Shown here: positions 8,809 to 17,383 of the stretch, piece after piece | Numbering within the stretch: the stretch's first letter is position 1 | Layout: every line of letters starts with the position of its first letter | From: an uncultured Eubacteriales bacterium | GTDB taxonomy: Bacteria > Bacillota > Clostridia > Oscillospirales > Acutalibacteraceae | NCBI GenBank assembly: GCA_934486635.1 | Contig: CAKSPZ010000003.1 | Span: forward strand, 124,001-188,000 | Direction: 5' to 3' | Length of the DNA stretch: 64,000 nucleotides | Notes under the pieces: model-generated | The model's input: only the letters and a program-made list of their open reading frames with translations | What the model was told of the DNA's origin: nothing | Databases searched by the model: none | Position numbers and translations under genes: made by a program

Positions 8809-9300
8809 ATGACTATTACAGAAAAAGTAGCTTATGTTAAGGGTCTCGTTGAGGGGTTAGATATGGATAAGAAAAAACCAGAAGTAAAGGTTTTATCAGC
8901 AATGATGGAATTATTGGATGATATATCTCTTACAGTATCTGACTTAGAGGATGGTTACGATGAATTGGTAGACCAAATAGATGCAGTCGATGAAGATCTT
9001 TCTCTATTAGAAGAGGACTTTTACGAAGCAGAAGATGAGGCAGAAGAAGATGACGATGTTTTTTATGAAGTAACTTGTCCTACCTGTGGAGAAACTATTT
9101 GTGTTTCAGAACCAATTATATTAGATGGTGGAATAGAATGTCCCAATTGTGGTGAGAATTTAGAGTTTGATTTAGATGGAATATCATTAGGTAATGAATG
9201 TGATTGTGGTTGTGACTGTACTCCAGAGTGCGACTGTGAATCAACTTGTGATTGTGAGCCAGAATGTGACTGTGAACCAAATTGTGACTGCGGTTGCTAG
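8809..9300 (+). CDS. CD1247-like zinc-ribbon protein with Cys-Asp-Cys repeat tail
   Basis: 163 residues. Residues 1-80 form a helical, strongly acidic region resembling the N-terminal domain named after Clostridioides CD1247. Then a zinc ribbon CPTC (90-93) / CPNC (111-114). The last 33 residues (131-163) contain 13 Cys in hexads of the form Cys-Asp-Cys-Glu-Pro-x, encoded by an 18-bp tandem repeat. The tail is dense in thiols and carboxylates, so metal binding is likely, but which metal is unknown. It follows efp by 91 bases with a TATAAT at 8777-8782 lacking a good -35 box, and a GGGAGG site. Ends at a strong terminator. The function of the family is not established. Confidence 0.85.
   Translation: MTITEKVAYVKGLVEGLDMDKKKPEVKVLSAMMELLDDISLTVSDLEDGYDELVDQIDAVDEDLSLLEEDFYEAEDEAEEDDDVFYEVTCPTCGETICVSEPIILDGGIECPNCGENLEFDLDGISLGNECDCGCDCTPECDCESTCDCEPECDCEPNCDCGC
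9211..9297 (+). repeat. 18-bp coding tandem repeat (Cys-Asp-Cys-x-x-x)
   Basis: Four full 18-base units at 9211-9228, 9229-9246, 9247-9264 and 9265-9282 and a partial unit at 9283-9297, each starting TGY-GAY-TGT/C. Codon choice varies between units (TGT/TGC, GAC/GAT, GAA/GAG), so the repeat is not very recent or is under coding selection. A related unit starts at 9199. Confidence 0.9.
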
Positions 9301-9322
9301 ATAGTTGTTTTTATTGTTTCTT

Positions 9323-9366
9323 ATCCCGTCAATACTTTCGTTAAAAAGTATTGACGGGATATTTTT
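9323..9366 (+). terminator. Rho-independent terminator
   Basis: Perfect 16-bp stem ATCCCGTCAATACTTT (9323-9338) / AAAGTATTGACGGGAT (9345-9360), loop of 6, then ATTTTTA. Ends the efp/zinc-ribbon region. Confidence 0.93.
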
Positions 9367-9395
9367 ATAATTAATTAAGGGAGCTAACTTTTTTT

Positions 9396-10127
9396 ATGAA
9401 ACAGTTCATATTTAGACATAAATTTTTAAAATATACAATTGTAACTTCTTTTTGGTTACTTCTTTGGTATGTTATATACTTTTGGATTAATGATAATTCA
9501 TTGATTGCTTCACCGTATAATGTGATTATTTGCCTTTTTAATTTTATTTTTAATTTTAATTTTTGGCATACAATTGCTTTATCAATTATTAGAATATTTT
9601 CAGGTTTTTTACTTGCATTTATAGTAGGAACAATTTTAGCTATAGTAACGGTAAAATTTGATTTTATAAATTTATTTTTTAAACCTATAATATCTATAAT
9701 TAAAACCATTCCTATAGTTTCTTTAATTATTTTAGTTACAACTTTTATAAATATGACATTTATACCTACATTTATATCTTTTATTACTGTTTTACCAGTT
9801 ACTTTTAATAATGTGTATTATGGTATAAAACAAAAAAACAATATTAAGGGTAAAAAACAAAAGATAATGTTGACGGATGTTACTCCGTATATTATATCAG
9901 CTGTTAGTTCTGGAATCGGCTTTGCTTGGAAATCAGGAATAAGTGCAGAAGTTTTAGTAAAGTTAAAAGAATCCGTTGGGTATGAAATTTATTTTGCAAA
10001 AAGTAATTGTTTAATAACCGAACTTTTTACTTGGACAGCAATTGTTGTTATTATTTGCTTTTTACTTGAAAATTTTATAATTTTTATTGTGAAATTACTT
10101 ACAAATAAAAAAAATATTACATTCTAA
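9396..10127 (+). CDS. Orphan SsuC/TauC-type ABC transporter permease, divergent
   Basis: 243 residues, about six membrane segments, with the family's C-terminal signature around GFAWKSGISAEVL...VGYEI. This class normally imports sulfonates, nitrate, thiamine precursors or similar with an ATPase and a binding protein; neither is encoded nearby. Between YYGI and YIISA there are only about 20 residues, roughly 11 fewer than usual, and the conserved EAA...G coupling loop cannot be seen. It may be a decaying paralogue or a permease with another job. Flanked by terminators on both sides, so monocistronic. Very AT-rich and Phe/Ile-rich. AAGGGAG site 12 bases before the ATG. Confidence 0.72.
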   Translation: MKQFIFRHKFLKYTIVTSFWLLLWYVIYFWINDNSLIASPYNVIICLFNFIFNFNFWHTIALSIIRIFSGFLLAFIVGTILAIVTVKFDFINLFFKPIISIIKTIPIVSLIILVTTFINMTFIPTFISFITVLPVTFNNVYYGIKQKNNIKGKKQKIMLTDVTPYIISAVSSGIGFAWKSGISAEVLVKLKESVGYEIYFAKSNCLITELFTWTAIVVIICFLLENFIIFIVKLLTNKKNITF

Positions 10128-10145
10128 ATTATATTATTAAAATGT

Positions 10146-10173
10146 AAAAGGGTAGCATTTTTGCTACCCTTTT
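10146..10173 (+). terminator. Rho-independent terminator
   Basis: Perfect 12-bp stem AAAAGGGTAGCA / TGCTACCCTTTT with a TTTT loop, immediately after the permease gene. The run after the stem is short, but the arm itself ends in T residues. Confidence 0.8.
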
Positions 10174-10259
10174 ATGTTATTAAAACGGCTAACATTTAAC
10201 AAAATAAAAAAACAATATTGTGGAAAAGTATAAGTAGTAGAAAAATGGAGGTGAAAAAC

Positions 10260-11501
10260 ATGAAGAAATTTTTTAAAATGTTATCAATAATTTGTAGTAT
10301 TATGGCTTGTTTTATTTTTATGTTTAGTATAGTAGAAGCTGCTAATTTACCGAATAATTATAAAATTACATCAGATTGCTCACCTAATTTAAAAAAATAT
10401 CTACGCTTAGGAGAAGTACCAATTACTACAATAAAATCACTGCAAAAGGAAACTAAAAATAATGGCTGCAATTGCTATAGTACAAATATTTTATTTATGA
10501 ATGTTATTCCTATAAAAAAAGTAAATATTCAAAAAATTGAGAATGTATATGTTGTACCTGGTGGAAATCCTTTTGGAGTAAAGCTTTTTACTAAAGGAAT
10601 TATTATTGTAGGTATATCAGATATAAAAACTTCTCATGGGTTGGTAAATCCAGCAAAGCAGGCCGGATTACAAAAAGGTGATATTATTTTAACTATAAAT
10701 AAAATGGAGATTAATAGTAATGAAGACCTAATAAAAACAGTGGAAAAAAGTAATGGAAATAGTTTATTGGTTGAGGTGGTAAGAAATGGAATGAAATATG
10801 AGACAACAATAACACCAATAAAAAATGAATCTGACGGAATTTATAAATTGGGAATATGGGTAAGAGATAGTTCTGCGGGTATCGGGACTATTACATTTTG
10901 GGATGAAAAAACAAAATACTTTGGGGGATTAGGTCATGGTATATGTGATGTAGACACAGGAGAACTTCTGCCACTTTCACATGGAGATATAATAAAAACA
11001 AATATTAATGGAATATCAAAAGGAACAAGAGGAAATCCTGGAGAATTAAAAGGATACTTTATAGATTGTGAGCCAATTGGATATTTAACTGATAACACAT
11101 ATAGTGGTGTTTATGGAAAATTGAATGAATGTATACCTAAGAAAGAAGTAATCCCTGTGGCCATGAAACAACAAGTAAAAACCGGAAAAGCACAGATTTT
11201 AACTACAGTATTTGGCAGTTCACCTGAATATTATGATATTGACATAATGCGCATAAATTATAATGAAGAATCCCCAAGTAAAAATATGATTATAAAAATA
11301 ACTGATAATAAATTGCTAAATATAACAGGAGGAATTATTCAAGGTATGAGCGGAAGTCCAATAATACAAAATGATATGTTAGTGGGTGCAATTACGCACG
11401 TGTTTGTAAATGATCCGCAAAAAGGATATGCAATTTTTGCAGAAAATATGATTTCTAACCTCCAAGTTCAAGGAGACAGTGATTATAAAAAAGCTTCCTG
11501 A
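10260..11501 (+). CDS. spoIVB: SpoIVB peptidase (stage IV sporulation protein B)
   Basis: Forespore serine peptidase of family S55, secreted into the intermembrane space, where it triggers pro-sigma-K processing. 413 residues. N-terminal hydrophobic anchor, PDZ domain (about residues 110-190), then the S55 domain with the His motif GGLGHGICD (about 222-230) and the Ser motif GMSGSP (362-367). A GTG... ATG at 10218 gives a longer frame, but the ATG at 10260 has a GGAGGTG site at 10247-10253 and starts the signal sequence, so it is used. Next to spo0A, as in most spore formers. No convincing sigma-G/F promoter was found. Confidence 0.95.
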   Translation: MKKFFKMLSIICSIMACFIFMFSIVEAANLPNNYKITSDCSPNLKKYLRLGEVPITTIKSLQKETKNNGCNCYSTNILFMNVIPIKKVNIQKIENVYVVPGGNPFGVKLFTKGIIIVGISDIKTSHGLVNPAKQAGLQKGDIILTINKMEINSNEDLIKTVEKSNGNSLLVEVVRNGMKYETTITPIKNESDGIYKLGIWVRDSSAGIGTITFWDEKTKYFGGLGHGICDVDTGELLPLSHGDIIKTNINGISKGTRGNPGELKGYFIDCEPIGYLTDNTYSGVYGKLNECIPKKEVIPVAMKQQVKTGKAQILTTVFGSSPEYYDIDIMRINYNEESPSKNMIIKITDNKLLNITGGIIQGMSGSPIIQNDMLVGAITHVFVNDPQKGYAIFAENMISNLQVQGDSDYKKAS

Positions 11502-11555
11502 AAAAGCCAAAATTTTATAATAGGTAACAAATAGAAAAAAGATATTTAGAATCTA

Positions 11556-11584
11556 TTGCCAATTATTCCATTTTATGGTAATAT
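11556..11584 (+). promoter_or_regulatory. Probable sigma-A promoter of spo0A
   Basis: TTGCCA (11556-11561), 17 bases, TAATAT (11579-11584), 35 bases before the ATG. No TGTCGAA-type 0A box was found in the gap. Confidence 0.5.
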
Positions 11585-11618
11585 AACAGTACGATAAATA
11601 ATAACTGGAGGAGAAAAT

Positions 11619-12395
11619 ATGGGAAATCATTTAAAATTACTAATTGCAGAAGATTGTGAAGAACTAAATCGAGACTCAGAATCTATTTTTGAAAAAGCTG
11701 GATTTAAAAGCAAATTTATCAAAAAAGATGGTTTCGAAGTTTTAGAAAATGTAAAACAATATAATCCTGACGTTGTACTAATGGACTTATTTATGCCTAG
11801 ACTAGACGCAATAGGTGTAATAAAATCTTTTAAGGATGAAGATAATGCACCAATTTTTATAGTCTTATCCAGTTTTAATAGCCCAGTATTAGAAAGAGAA
11901 GCAATGTTAGCAGGTGCTGCGTATTTTATATTAAAACCGTTTAATGTAAATAATTTAGTAGATAGAATAATTGATTTAGTTAAATGTTATAAGCAAACCG
12001 GAATAGAGAAAGCAACTAAGTTAACTAATAATTATAATATGGGAATAGAATTTAAAGTCACGGAAATATTGCATCAAATAGGAGTACCAGCACATATTAA
12101 AGGATATCATTATTTAAGAGATTCTATAATGATGTCTGTAGAAAATCCTGAAATTATAAATGCTGTAACTAAACAACTTTATCCTTCTGTGGCCAAAAAG
12201 TTTTCAACAACATCATCTAGAGTTGAAAGAGCTATAAGGCATGCTATTGAAGTGGCTTGGGATAGAGGAGATGTTGATATCTTAAATTCATATTTTGGAT
12301 ATACTATACATAATGGAAGAGGTAAACCTACCAACAGCGAATTTATTGCAATGATATCGGACAAATTGCGTTTACAAATGAAAACTGCAAGCTAA
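11619..12395 (+). CDS. spo0A: Sporulation master response regulator Spo0A
   Basis: Phosphorylated regulator that commits the cell to sporulation and binds 0A boxes. 258 residues. Receiver domain with the acidic pair Glu11-Asp12, phosphorylation site Asp56 (VVLMD), switch Ser84 and Lys106. The C-terminal Spo0A DNA-binding domain (about 140-258) is highly conserved, with the recognition-helix segment TSSRVERAIRHAIEVAW. Clear GGAGGAG site. Lies 117 bases after spoIVB with its own likely promoter, and convergent with the DUF4363 gene only 3 bases downstream, with no obvious terminator between them. Confidence 0.98.
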   Translation: MGNHLKLLIAEDCEELNRDSESIFEKAGFKSKFIKKDGFEVLENVKQYNPDVVLMDLFMPRLDAIGVIKSFKDEDNAPIFIVLSSFNSPVLEREAMLAGAAYFILKPFNVNNLVDRIIDLVKCYKQTGIEKATKLTNNYNMGIEFKVTEILHQIGVPAHIKGYHYLRDSIMMSVENPEIINAVTKQLYPSVAKKFSTTSSRVERAIRHAIEVAWDRGDVDILNSYFGYTIHNGRGKPTNSEFIAMISDKLRLQMKTAS

Positions 12396-12398
12396 AAA

Positions 12399-12779
12399 TT
12401 ATAATATATTTTGTATCAATGGTAATTCTGTATCTCTTAAATGGTTAAGTTGAGATTTAGCTACTTCACCTTCCACATAAAAATCTTCAATTTGTTCATT
12501 TGATAAATTAGTTCTCATGCTGATAATAGATTGATCTATTTGTTCTAATCTATTGTGATCAATAAAGGTAGAAATAAAAGCTTGTTTTTCTTGCCATTTT
12601 TTTTCAATATTATTACTTAATTCCAGAGCATATTCTATGTTTTCATTGGTAGTCTCCTGTATAGTATTTTCAATTTCTTCAGTAAATGAAGATACTGTAT
12701 TATCAAGAAACATAGTTTCAGCTATACACGTACCTAAAACAACCACAAATAGACTTAATGTTACTAATAATCGTTTCAT
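12399..12779 (-). CDS. DUF4363-like membrane-anchored helical protein
   Basis: 126 residues: one N-terminal membrane segment or uncleaved signal (residues 5-22), then an outside, charged, helical domain. Matches the DUF4363 type commonly paired with DUF421/YetF-like genes in Clostridia (recalled; domain search would confirm). Its ATG overlaps the TAA of the upstream YetF-like gene by one base (TAATG), so translation is coupled and the two products probably act together. Function not known. Sits back-to-back with spo0A. Confidence 0.75.
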   Translation of the reverse strand: MKRLLVTLSLFVVVLGTCIAETMFLDNTVSSFTEEIENTIQETTNENIEYALELSNNIEKKWQEKQAFISTFIDHNRLEQIDQSIISMRTNLSNEQIEDFYVEGEVAKSQLNHLRDTELPLIQNIL

Positions 12780-13456
12780 TATTTTATATCCTCTTTTTTT
12801 ATTATATTAAAGTTTTTATTTTTGTCAGCAGTCATAATGAAAACATCATTTATATCAATATTTTTCTCTCTTAAAATCTTTTTTACCCACGATTCAGATA
12901 ATTTACACAAAGACAAAGAAAATTCTGAAATCTCACCATCACTAATCACAACAGTTTCAATTCCATTATCAGGTGGATTTATACCAAGCATACCAGCATC
13001 TACTTGCTGTTTGCTTGGTTTTTTCATTATGCTCATTTTTCCGTTGGTTTCAACAATTGCAAAAGCTATATCTTCTAAATTAAATATGTCTAACTGTCTT
13101 AATTGTTCAGATAAATCTTCTGTGCTCATTCTTAAATCTTTCATTGACTTTTGGTCTATTTTCCCATCATTAATAACAACCACAGGGCGTCCACAAATAA
13201 ATCTTCTGAATTTTCCGCTTTTTAACATTATAGTGGATAGAACTATTTCGCAAACAACTAAAATGATAATAGGTATAAGACCACTAAATATCGGAATTCC
13301 AGAGTCTTGCATAGGAATAGATGCAATATCTGAAATAAGCAGTGTAACTACTAATTCAGATGTTTGTAGTTCGCTAATTTGTCTTTTTCCCATAAGTCTT
13401 ATTGCTAAAATAATGATTACATATAAAAGTATTGTTCTTATTAATGAAACTATCAT
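12779..13456 (-). CDS. DUF421/YetF-like membrane protein
   Basis: 225 residues. Three membrane segments at the N-terminus, with the family motif RLMGKRQISELQTSELVVTLL around residues 20-42 and ISDIASIP, then cytosolic YetF-type beta domains. Related DUF421 proteins occur in Bacillus spore membranes linked to heat resistance, and the location between spo0A and gerABC fits a spore role (inference). GGTGAT site before the ATG. Upstream on this strand a GTATA...CAAAATA pair with 17 spacing loosely resembles a sigma-G promoter. Confidence 0.85.
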   Translation of the reverse strand: MIVSLIRTILLYVIIILAIRLMGKRQISELQTSELVVTLLISDIASIPMQDSGIPIFSGLIPIIILVVCEIVLSTIMLKSGKFRRFICGRPVVVINDGKIDQKSMKDLRMSTEDLSEQLRQLDIFNLEDIAFAIVETNGKMSIMKKPSKQQVDAGMLGINPPDNGIETVVISDGEISEFSLSLCKLSESWVKKILREKNIDINDVFIMTADKNKNFNIIKKEDIK

Positions 13457-13472
13457 AATTTATCACCATTTT

Positions 13473-13513
13473 TATTTTGAGCAAAATTTATGTAAATATA
13501 CAAATTTTGTATA
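13473..13513 (-). promoter_or_regulatory. Palindrome and possible forespore promoter between YetF-like gene and gerABC
   Basis: A perfect 17-base palindrome TATACAAATTTTGTATA (13497-13513) is centred in the divergent gap. On the minus strand its GTATA half (13501-13497), 17 bases and CAAAATA (13479-13473) match the sigma-G pattern GNATR-N18-CATNHTA except one -10 base. It could also be an operator. On the plus strand no -10 element lies at a suitable distance. Confidence 0.35.
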
Positions 13514-13557
13514 AACTATAGAAAATATGTAAATCATTAATTTAGGAGATGAAAAAG

Positions 13558-15078
13558 ATGTTTAATATATTAAAAAAGTTATCTTTACAATATAAAGATA
13601 CTGATGAAAATAACTACAAAAAAGAAAAGAAAAAACAAAGTTTATCCGCTTCGTTAGAAAAAAATATAGATTATTTTAAAAATTCGTTTGATAATAGCTC
13701 TGATTTGACAATAAGACAAATAAAAATTTCAGGAACAAATGCTGCAATTATTACTATAGAAGGTATGATAAATAAAGAAACATTTGCCAGTAGTGTCATG
13801 AATCCTATTGTTTATGCCTTTTGTAAAGAAAATTTATCAAGTGATGAAAAATATATCTATATAAAAAATAATATAATAACAGCTAGTGAACAAACAGATG
13901 TGTTAACTTTTGAGGATGCTTTTAAATTAGTAATGTCAGGATTTGCATTGTTATTATTTGATGGTTGTACAAAAGCTTTAGCAGTGGGTGTGCAAGGATT
14001 TAATTTTAGAAGCATCGCGGAACCTGAAACTGAAGTTATGCAAAAAGGTTCGAAAGAAGGTTTTGTTGAAGCATTAAGAATAAATGTTACTTTAATTAGA
14101 AGAAGGATTAAAAATCCAAAACTAAAATTTGAATTTTTGTCTACAGGTGAAACAAGCAAAACAGATATATGTTTATGCTATATAAATGGAATTGTGTCAA
14201 AAAAAATTCTAGCTGAACTGAAAAAACGTATTTCTAAAATAAATCTCAATGAAGTTTTGGCATCTGAGTATTTAGCTCCTTATTTAGAAGAAAAAGGTGA
14301 TTTATCTTTTTTTAGTTCAGTGGGTTTTTCTGAAAGACCAGATACTGTTTGTGGAAAAATTTCAGAGGGAAGAATAGCTATTTTAGTTGATGGAACTCCC
14401 ACCGCAATAATTGTTCCGTATTTGTTTATTGAATATTTTCAAACTATTGACGATTATGCCCAAAAACCTTATTTTGCAACTTTAACACGGTGGTTAAAAT
14501 ATATTTCATTTTTTATTTCAACACTTTTACCGGGATTATATGTAGCATTATCTGTTTTTAATCCAGAAGTATTTCCAGATAGATTAATAAGCAAGATTGC
14601 AATTGCCGTTGCTGGAACACCTTTTCCGGTTATGTTAGAAACACTTATCATTCATTTTATATATGAAATAATGAGAGAAGCAGGTTTACGTTTACCCAGA
14701 CCACTTGGGCATGCAGTAAGTATAGTTGGAGCATTAGTTATAGGAGAAACCGCTGTAAATGCAGGTTTAATTGGTGCACCTACTCTGATGGTCGTAGCTT
14801 TAACAGCAATATCTTCTTATGTGATACCAAACTTGTATGAGCCAACTGCAATATTAAGATTAATATTTATTTTGGTAGGTGGAATTCTTGGTATATGGGG
14901 AGTAATGTTGTTATTTTCTGTATTAATTGTGAATATTTGTACAAAAACCAATTTTGGAATACCATTTGTTGCTCCAATAGCACCATTTAACCTTTACAGC
15001 ATGCGTGATGTTATTATACGTGCTGGTTGGAGGACTCTATCTAAAAAAACTGAAAAAATACAAGATATGCCTCATTAA
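13558..15078 (+). CDS. Spore germinant receptor subunit A (GerA/SpoVAF family)
   Basis: 506 residues, close to the usual 480-500. Large N-terminal hydrophilic domain (to about residue 290), then about five membrane segments and a short basic tail. Family motifs seen include the NPEVFP loop and the region RAGLRLPRPLGHAVSIVGALVIGE-like around residues 375-400 (here EAGLRLPRP). An ATG at 13549 touches the GGAG site (13545-13548), so the ATG at 13558, nine bases away, is preferred. First gene of a three-gene germinant-receptor operon; sits in the inner spore membrane. The ligand cannot be predicted. Confidence 0.92.
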   Translation: MFNILKKLSLQYKDTDENNYKKEKKKQSLSASLEKNIDYFKNSFDNSSDLTIRQIKISGTNAAIITIEGMINKETFASSVMNPIVYAFCKENLSSDEKYIYIKNNIITASEQTDVLTFEDAFKLVMSGFALLLFDGCTKALAVGVQGFNFRSIAEPETEVMQKGSKEGFVEALRINVTLIRRRIKNPKLKFEFLSTGETSKTDICLCYINGIVSKKILAELKKRISKINLNEVLASEYLAPYLEEKGDLSFFSSVGFSERPDTVCGKISEGRIAILVDGTPTAIIVPYLFIEYFQTIDDYAQKPYFATLTRWLKYISFFISTLLPGLYVALSVFNPEVFPDRLISKIAIAVAGTPFPVMLETLIIHFIYEIMREAGLRLPRPLGHAVSIVGALVIGETAVNAGLIGAPTLMVVALTAISSYVIPNLYEPTAILRLIFILVGGILGIWGVMLLFSVLIVNICTKTNFGIPFVAPIAPFNLYSMRDVIIRAGWRTLSKKTEKIQDMPH

Positions 15079-15094
15079 ATTAAGGAGACTATAT

Positions 15095-16180
15095 ATGGAA
15101 AGAAAAAATATAATAACTACACCCCAGATGTTTTCTTTATTATTTTTATGTAATATCATAGTTGGAATAACATATAACTTACCAATGTCAAAAAGCAGTA
15201 ATATGTGGGACCATATAATTTCAGCTTTAATAGCATTGCTTATAAATTTTATTATTATAATTCCAAACTATAAACTTTATAAGATAAATCCAACTATGAA
15301 TATAGCAGATACATGTGCTGTTAATTTTAATAAATTTGGTATTTTTCTTCTTATAATATATGGATTATATTATCTTTTTGCAGGATGTTATACTTTATCC
15401 CTTTTTAATATATTTGTAAAAGACGTAGTTAATCCAGAAATATCAATGTTTACATTGACTTTATGTGTTATTTTAGCTTCTTCGTATGCAGCAAGTAAAG
15501 GTATAGAAGGGTTAGCTAGGTCTTGCACGATAATATTATTTATTATTTGTATTGCGATAATTTTTATTATATTTACACTTGTTCCCCAAATTAATATAAT
15601 GAATTACTCTCCGTTATTATACAATGGTTTCAAAGATGCGGCAAATGGAGTTATTTATTTAGTTTCGTTATCATTTTATATTCCTTTATTTTCAATTGTT
15701 GCTCCATTTGCAAAAGGGAATATAAAAAAGATTTTACTTACTACTTGTACGTTTATTTATATTTTTTTTATTTTGGTAGTAGTTGTTGTAACTGGTTCAA
15801 TGGGAGAATATTTGAAAACACAAAGTTTTCCGATTTATAGTGCGACTAGTGTAGCTGAAATAGGTGTATTTAGAAGACTTGACGCAATTTATTTAGGTAT
15901 ATTTACATCTGGACTTTTTATTATGATTTCGTTATTTTTATTTGCTTTTTTTCTGGTAATGAAGCGGATTTTTGGTGAAAAAAAGGGGAAAATAATTATT
16001 TTTGCAGGCGACTTAATTGTGTTAATTATCAGTATGATTTTACCACAGTTTCAAAATATATCATATGTTTTTTACGACATGAACTTTATATTAATTTTTA
16101 CTATTATAACTTCATTTGTTATACCTCTTATACTTTTGATAAAACACAGAATTCAAATGAAAAGAGGTGAAAGTAAGTGA
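15095..16180 (+). CDS. Spore germinant receptor subunit B (GerB family)
   Basis: 361 residues with about ten membrane segments; the APC-superfamily member of the receptor that is thought to bind the germinant. A longer frame opens at 15005 inside the upstream gene, but the ATG at 15095 has an AAGGAG site (15082-15087) and gives the normal N-terminus ITTPQMFSLLF. Its stop overlaps the next start (GTGA), so subunits B and C are translationally coupled. Confidence 0.92.
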   Translation: MERKNIITTPQMFSLLFLCNIIVGITYNLPMSKSSNMWDHIISALIALLINFIIIIPNYKLYKINPTMNIADTCAVNFNKFGIFLLIIYGLYYLFAGCYTLSLFNIFVKDVVNPEISMFTLTLCVILASSYAASKGIEGLARSCTIILFIICIAIIFIIFTLVPQINIMNYSPLLYNGFKDAANGVIYLVSLSFYIPLFSIVAPFAKGNIKKILLTTCTFIYIFFILVVVVVTGSMGEYLKTQSFPIYSATSVAEIGVFRRLDAIYLGIFTSGLFIMISLFLFAFFLVMKRIFGEKKGKIIIFAGDLIVLIISMILPQFQNISYVFYDMNFILIFTIITSFVIPLILLIKHRIQMKRGESK

Positions 16181-17283
16181 AAAAAATAATTTTAATTTTA
16201 CTTTTTATAGGATTAAGTTGTTCTATTTCAGGCTGTACCAATGTGTCAGGTTTAGATGAGCAATTAATAATAAACTCAATAGGTGTTGATAAAAATGAAA
16301 ATGTATACGAATTAACGATACAATTTCTAAATATAGATAATTCATCTCAAGAAGAGACAGAAGGAGCTAGTACAACTCTTAGTATGACAACAACAGGAGA
16401 TACACTATTAGAGGCTTTAAATAATGTACAAAATCAAACTGGCAAAAAATTATTGTATTCACATGCATTAATATTAGTAATTGGTAATGATACTGCCAAA
16501 ATGGGGATAAATAATATTATAGATTTCTTTGCAACTAACCATAAATTAAGACCTACAGTTGAAGTATTAATATCAAATACTTCTGCAAAGAATTTATTAT
16601 CAGCAGAGATAAATGATAAGCTTATTAATGCAGAAGATATATTGTCAATTTCAAATACTTTTAAAAATGGTTATAATGGAATGAATTCGAATATAAGATA
16701 TATATTAAAAGACAGCAAAAGTAATCTTAATCAAGATATAAAGATTTGGTATATAGAATTGGATGAAAACAGCAATATATATTGTAAGAAAATAGCTATA
16801 TTTAAAGATTACAAATTAACTTATGTTTTAAACGAAGATGAAACTAAAGGCTTATTTTTAATTTTAGGACATACTAAAAATATTTCTGATAAAATCATTA
16901 TAGATGATAAGACTGTTTCCTATTATATAAATAATGTAAAATCCAACATCTCTGTAAAAATAGAAAATGAAATCCCAATATTTAATATAGATATTAATGT
17001 ACAGGCAGATATATATGATATTGAAAATAATGAAAATAGTAAAACATCTGTTAATGAAAGATTAATGGATTTAATTAATAACACGATAGATATATGTGTA
17101 AGAAAATATAAATGTGATATTTTAAATTTTAATAAATATATTATGAATTATGACTCTAATTATTATAAGTCTAATGAGAATAATATAGAAAATATTTTGT
17201 GTCAAGCTAGGTTTAATATAAAACCTAATGTAAAAGTTAAAAATATGGGGCCAAATCAAAAAATAAGTAATTTGGTTTATTAA
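16177..17283 (+). CDS. Spore germinant receptor subunit C lipoprotein (GerC family)
   Basis: 368 residues. Lipoprotein signal with lipobox ISGC (Cys20), so anchored by a lipid on the outer face of the inner spore membrane. The Ger(x)C pattern with INSIGVDKNE near the N-terminus and the three-domain layout are present; sequence otherwise diverged and Asn/Ile-rich. GTG start overlapping the gerB-like stop by four bases, with GAGGTGA upstream. Last gene of the operon; a weak hairpin (CTTTTTCA/TGAAAAAG, 17286-17307) follows but overlaps the hprK promoter. Confidence 0.9.
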   Translation: MKKIILILLFIGLSCSISGCTNVSGLDEQLIINSIGVDKNENVYELTIQFLNIDNSSQEETEGASTTLSMTTTGDTLLEALNNVQNQTGKKLLYSHALILVIGNDTAKMGINNIIDFFATNHKLRPTVEVLISNTSAKNLLSAEINDKLINAEDILSISNTFKNGYNGMNSNIRYILKDSKSNLNQDIKIWYIELDENSNIYCKKIAIFKDYKLTYVLNEDETKGLFLILGHTKNISDKIIIDDKTVSYYINNVKSNISVKIENEIPIFNIDINVQADIYDIENNENSKTSVNERLMDLINNTIDICVRKYKCDILNFNKYIMNYDSNYYKSNENNIENILCQARFNIKPNVKVKNMGPNQKISNLVY

Positions 17284-17298
17284 AACTTTTTCATTTTC

Positions 17299-17327
17299 TT
17301 GAAAAAGGTATCTAGTTACGTTATAAT
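17299..17327 (+). promoter_or_regulatory. Sigma-A promoter of hprK operon
   Basis: TTGAAA (17299-17304), 17 bases, TATAAT (17322-17327). Starts the hprK-PHP-murB-rapZ series. The -35 lies in the right arm of a small hairpin after the gerC-like gene. Confidence 0.8.
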
Positions 17328-17383
17328 GAAACTATAAAATACATTTTTGTAAATTATAATGTAGATAGGTGGTTGAGTTTTAC

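Noticed and set aside
11502..11618. 0A boxes upstream of spo0A
   Set aside because: No TGTCGAA-type sequence was found.
12822..13514. Plus-strand 230-codon frame opposite the YetF-like gene
   Set aside because: Opposite-strand frame of a well-supported family member; no binding site and sequence of random type.
13514..13541. Sigma-G promoter for gerABC on the + strand using the palindrome
   Set aside because: The only CATTAA-like -10 is 21 bases away, too far, and would place the start too near the ribosome site.
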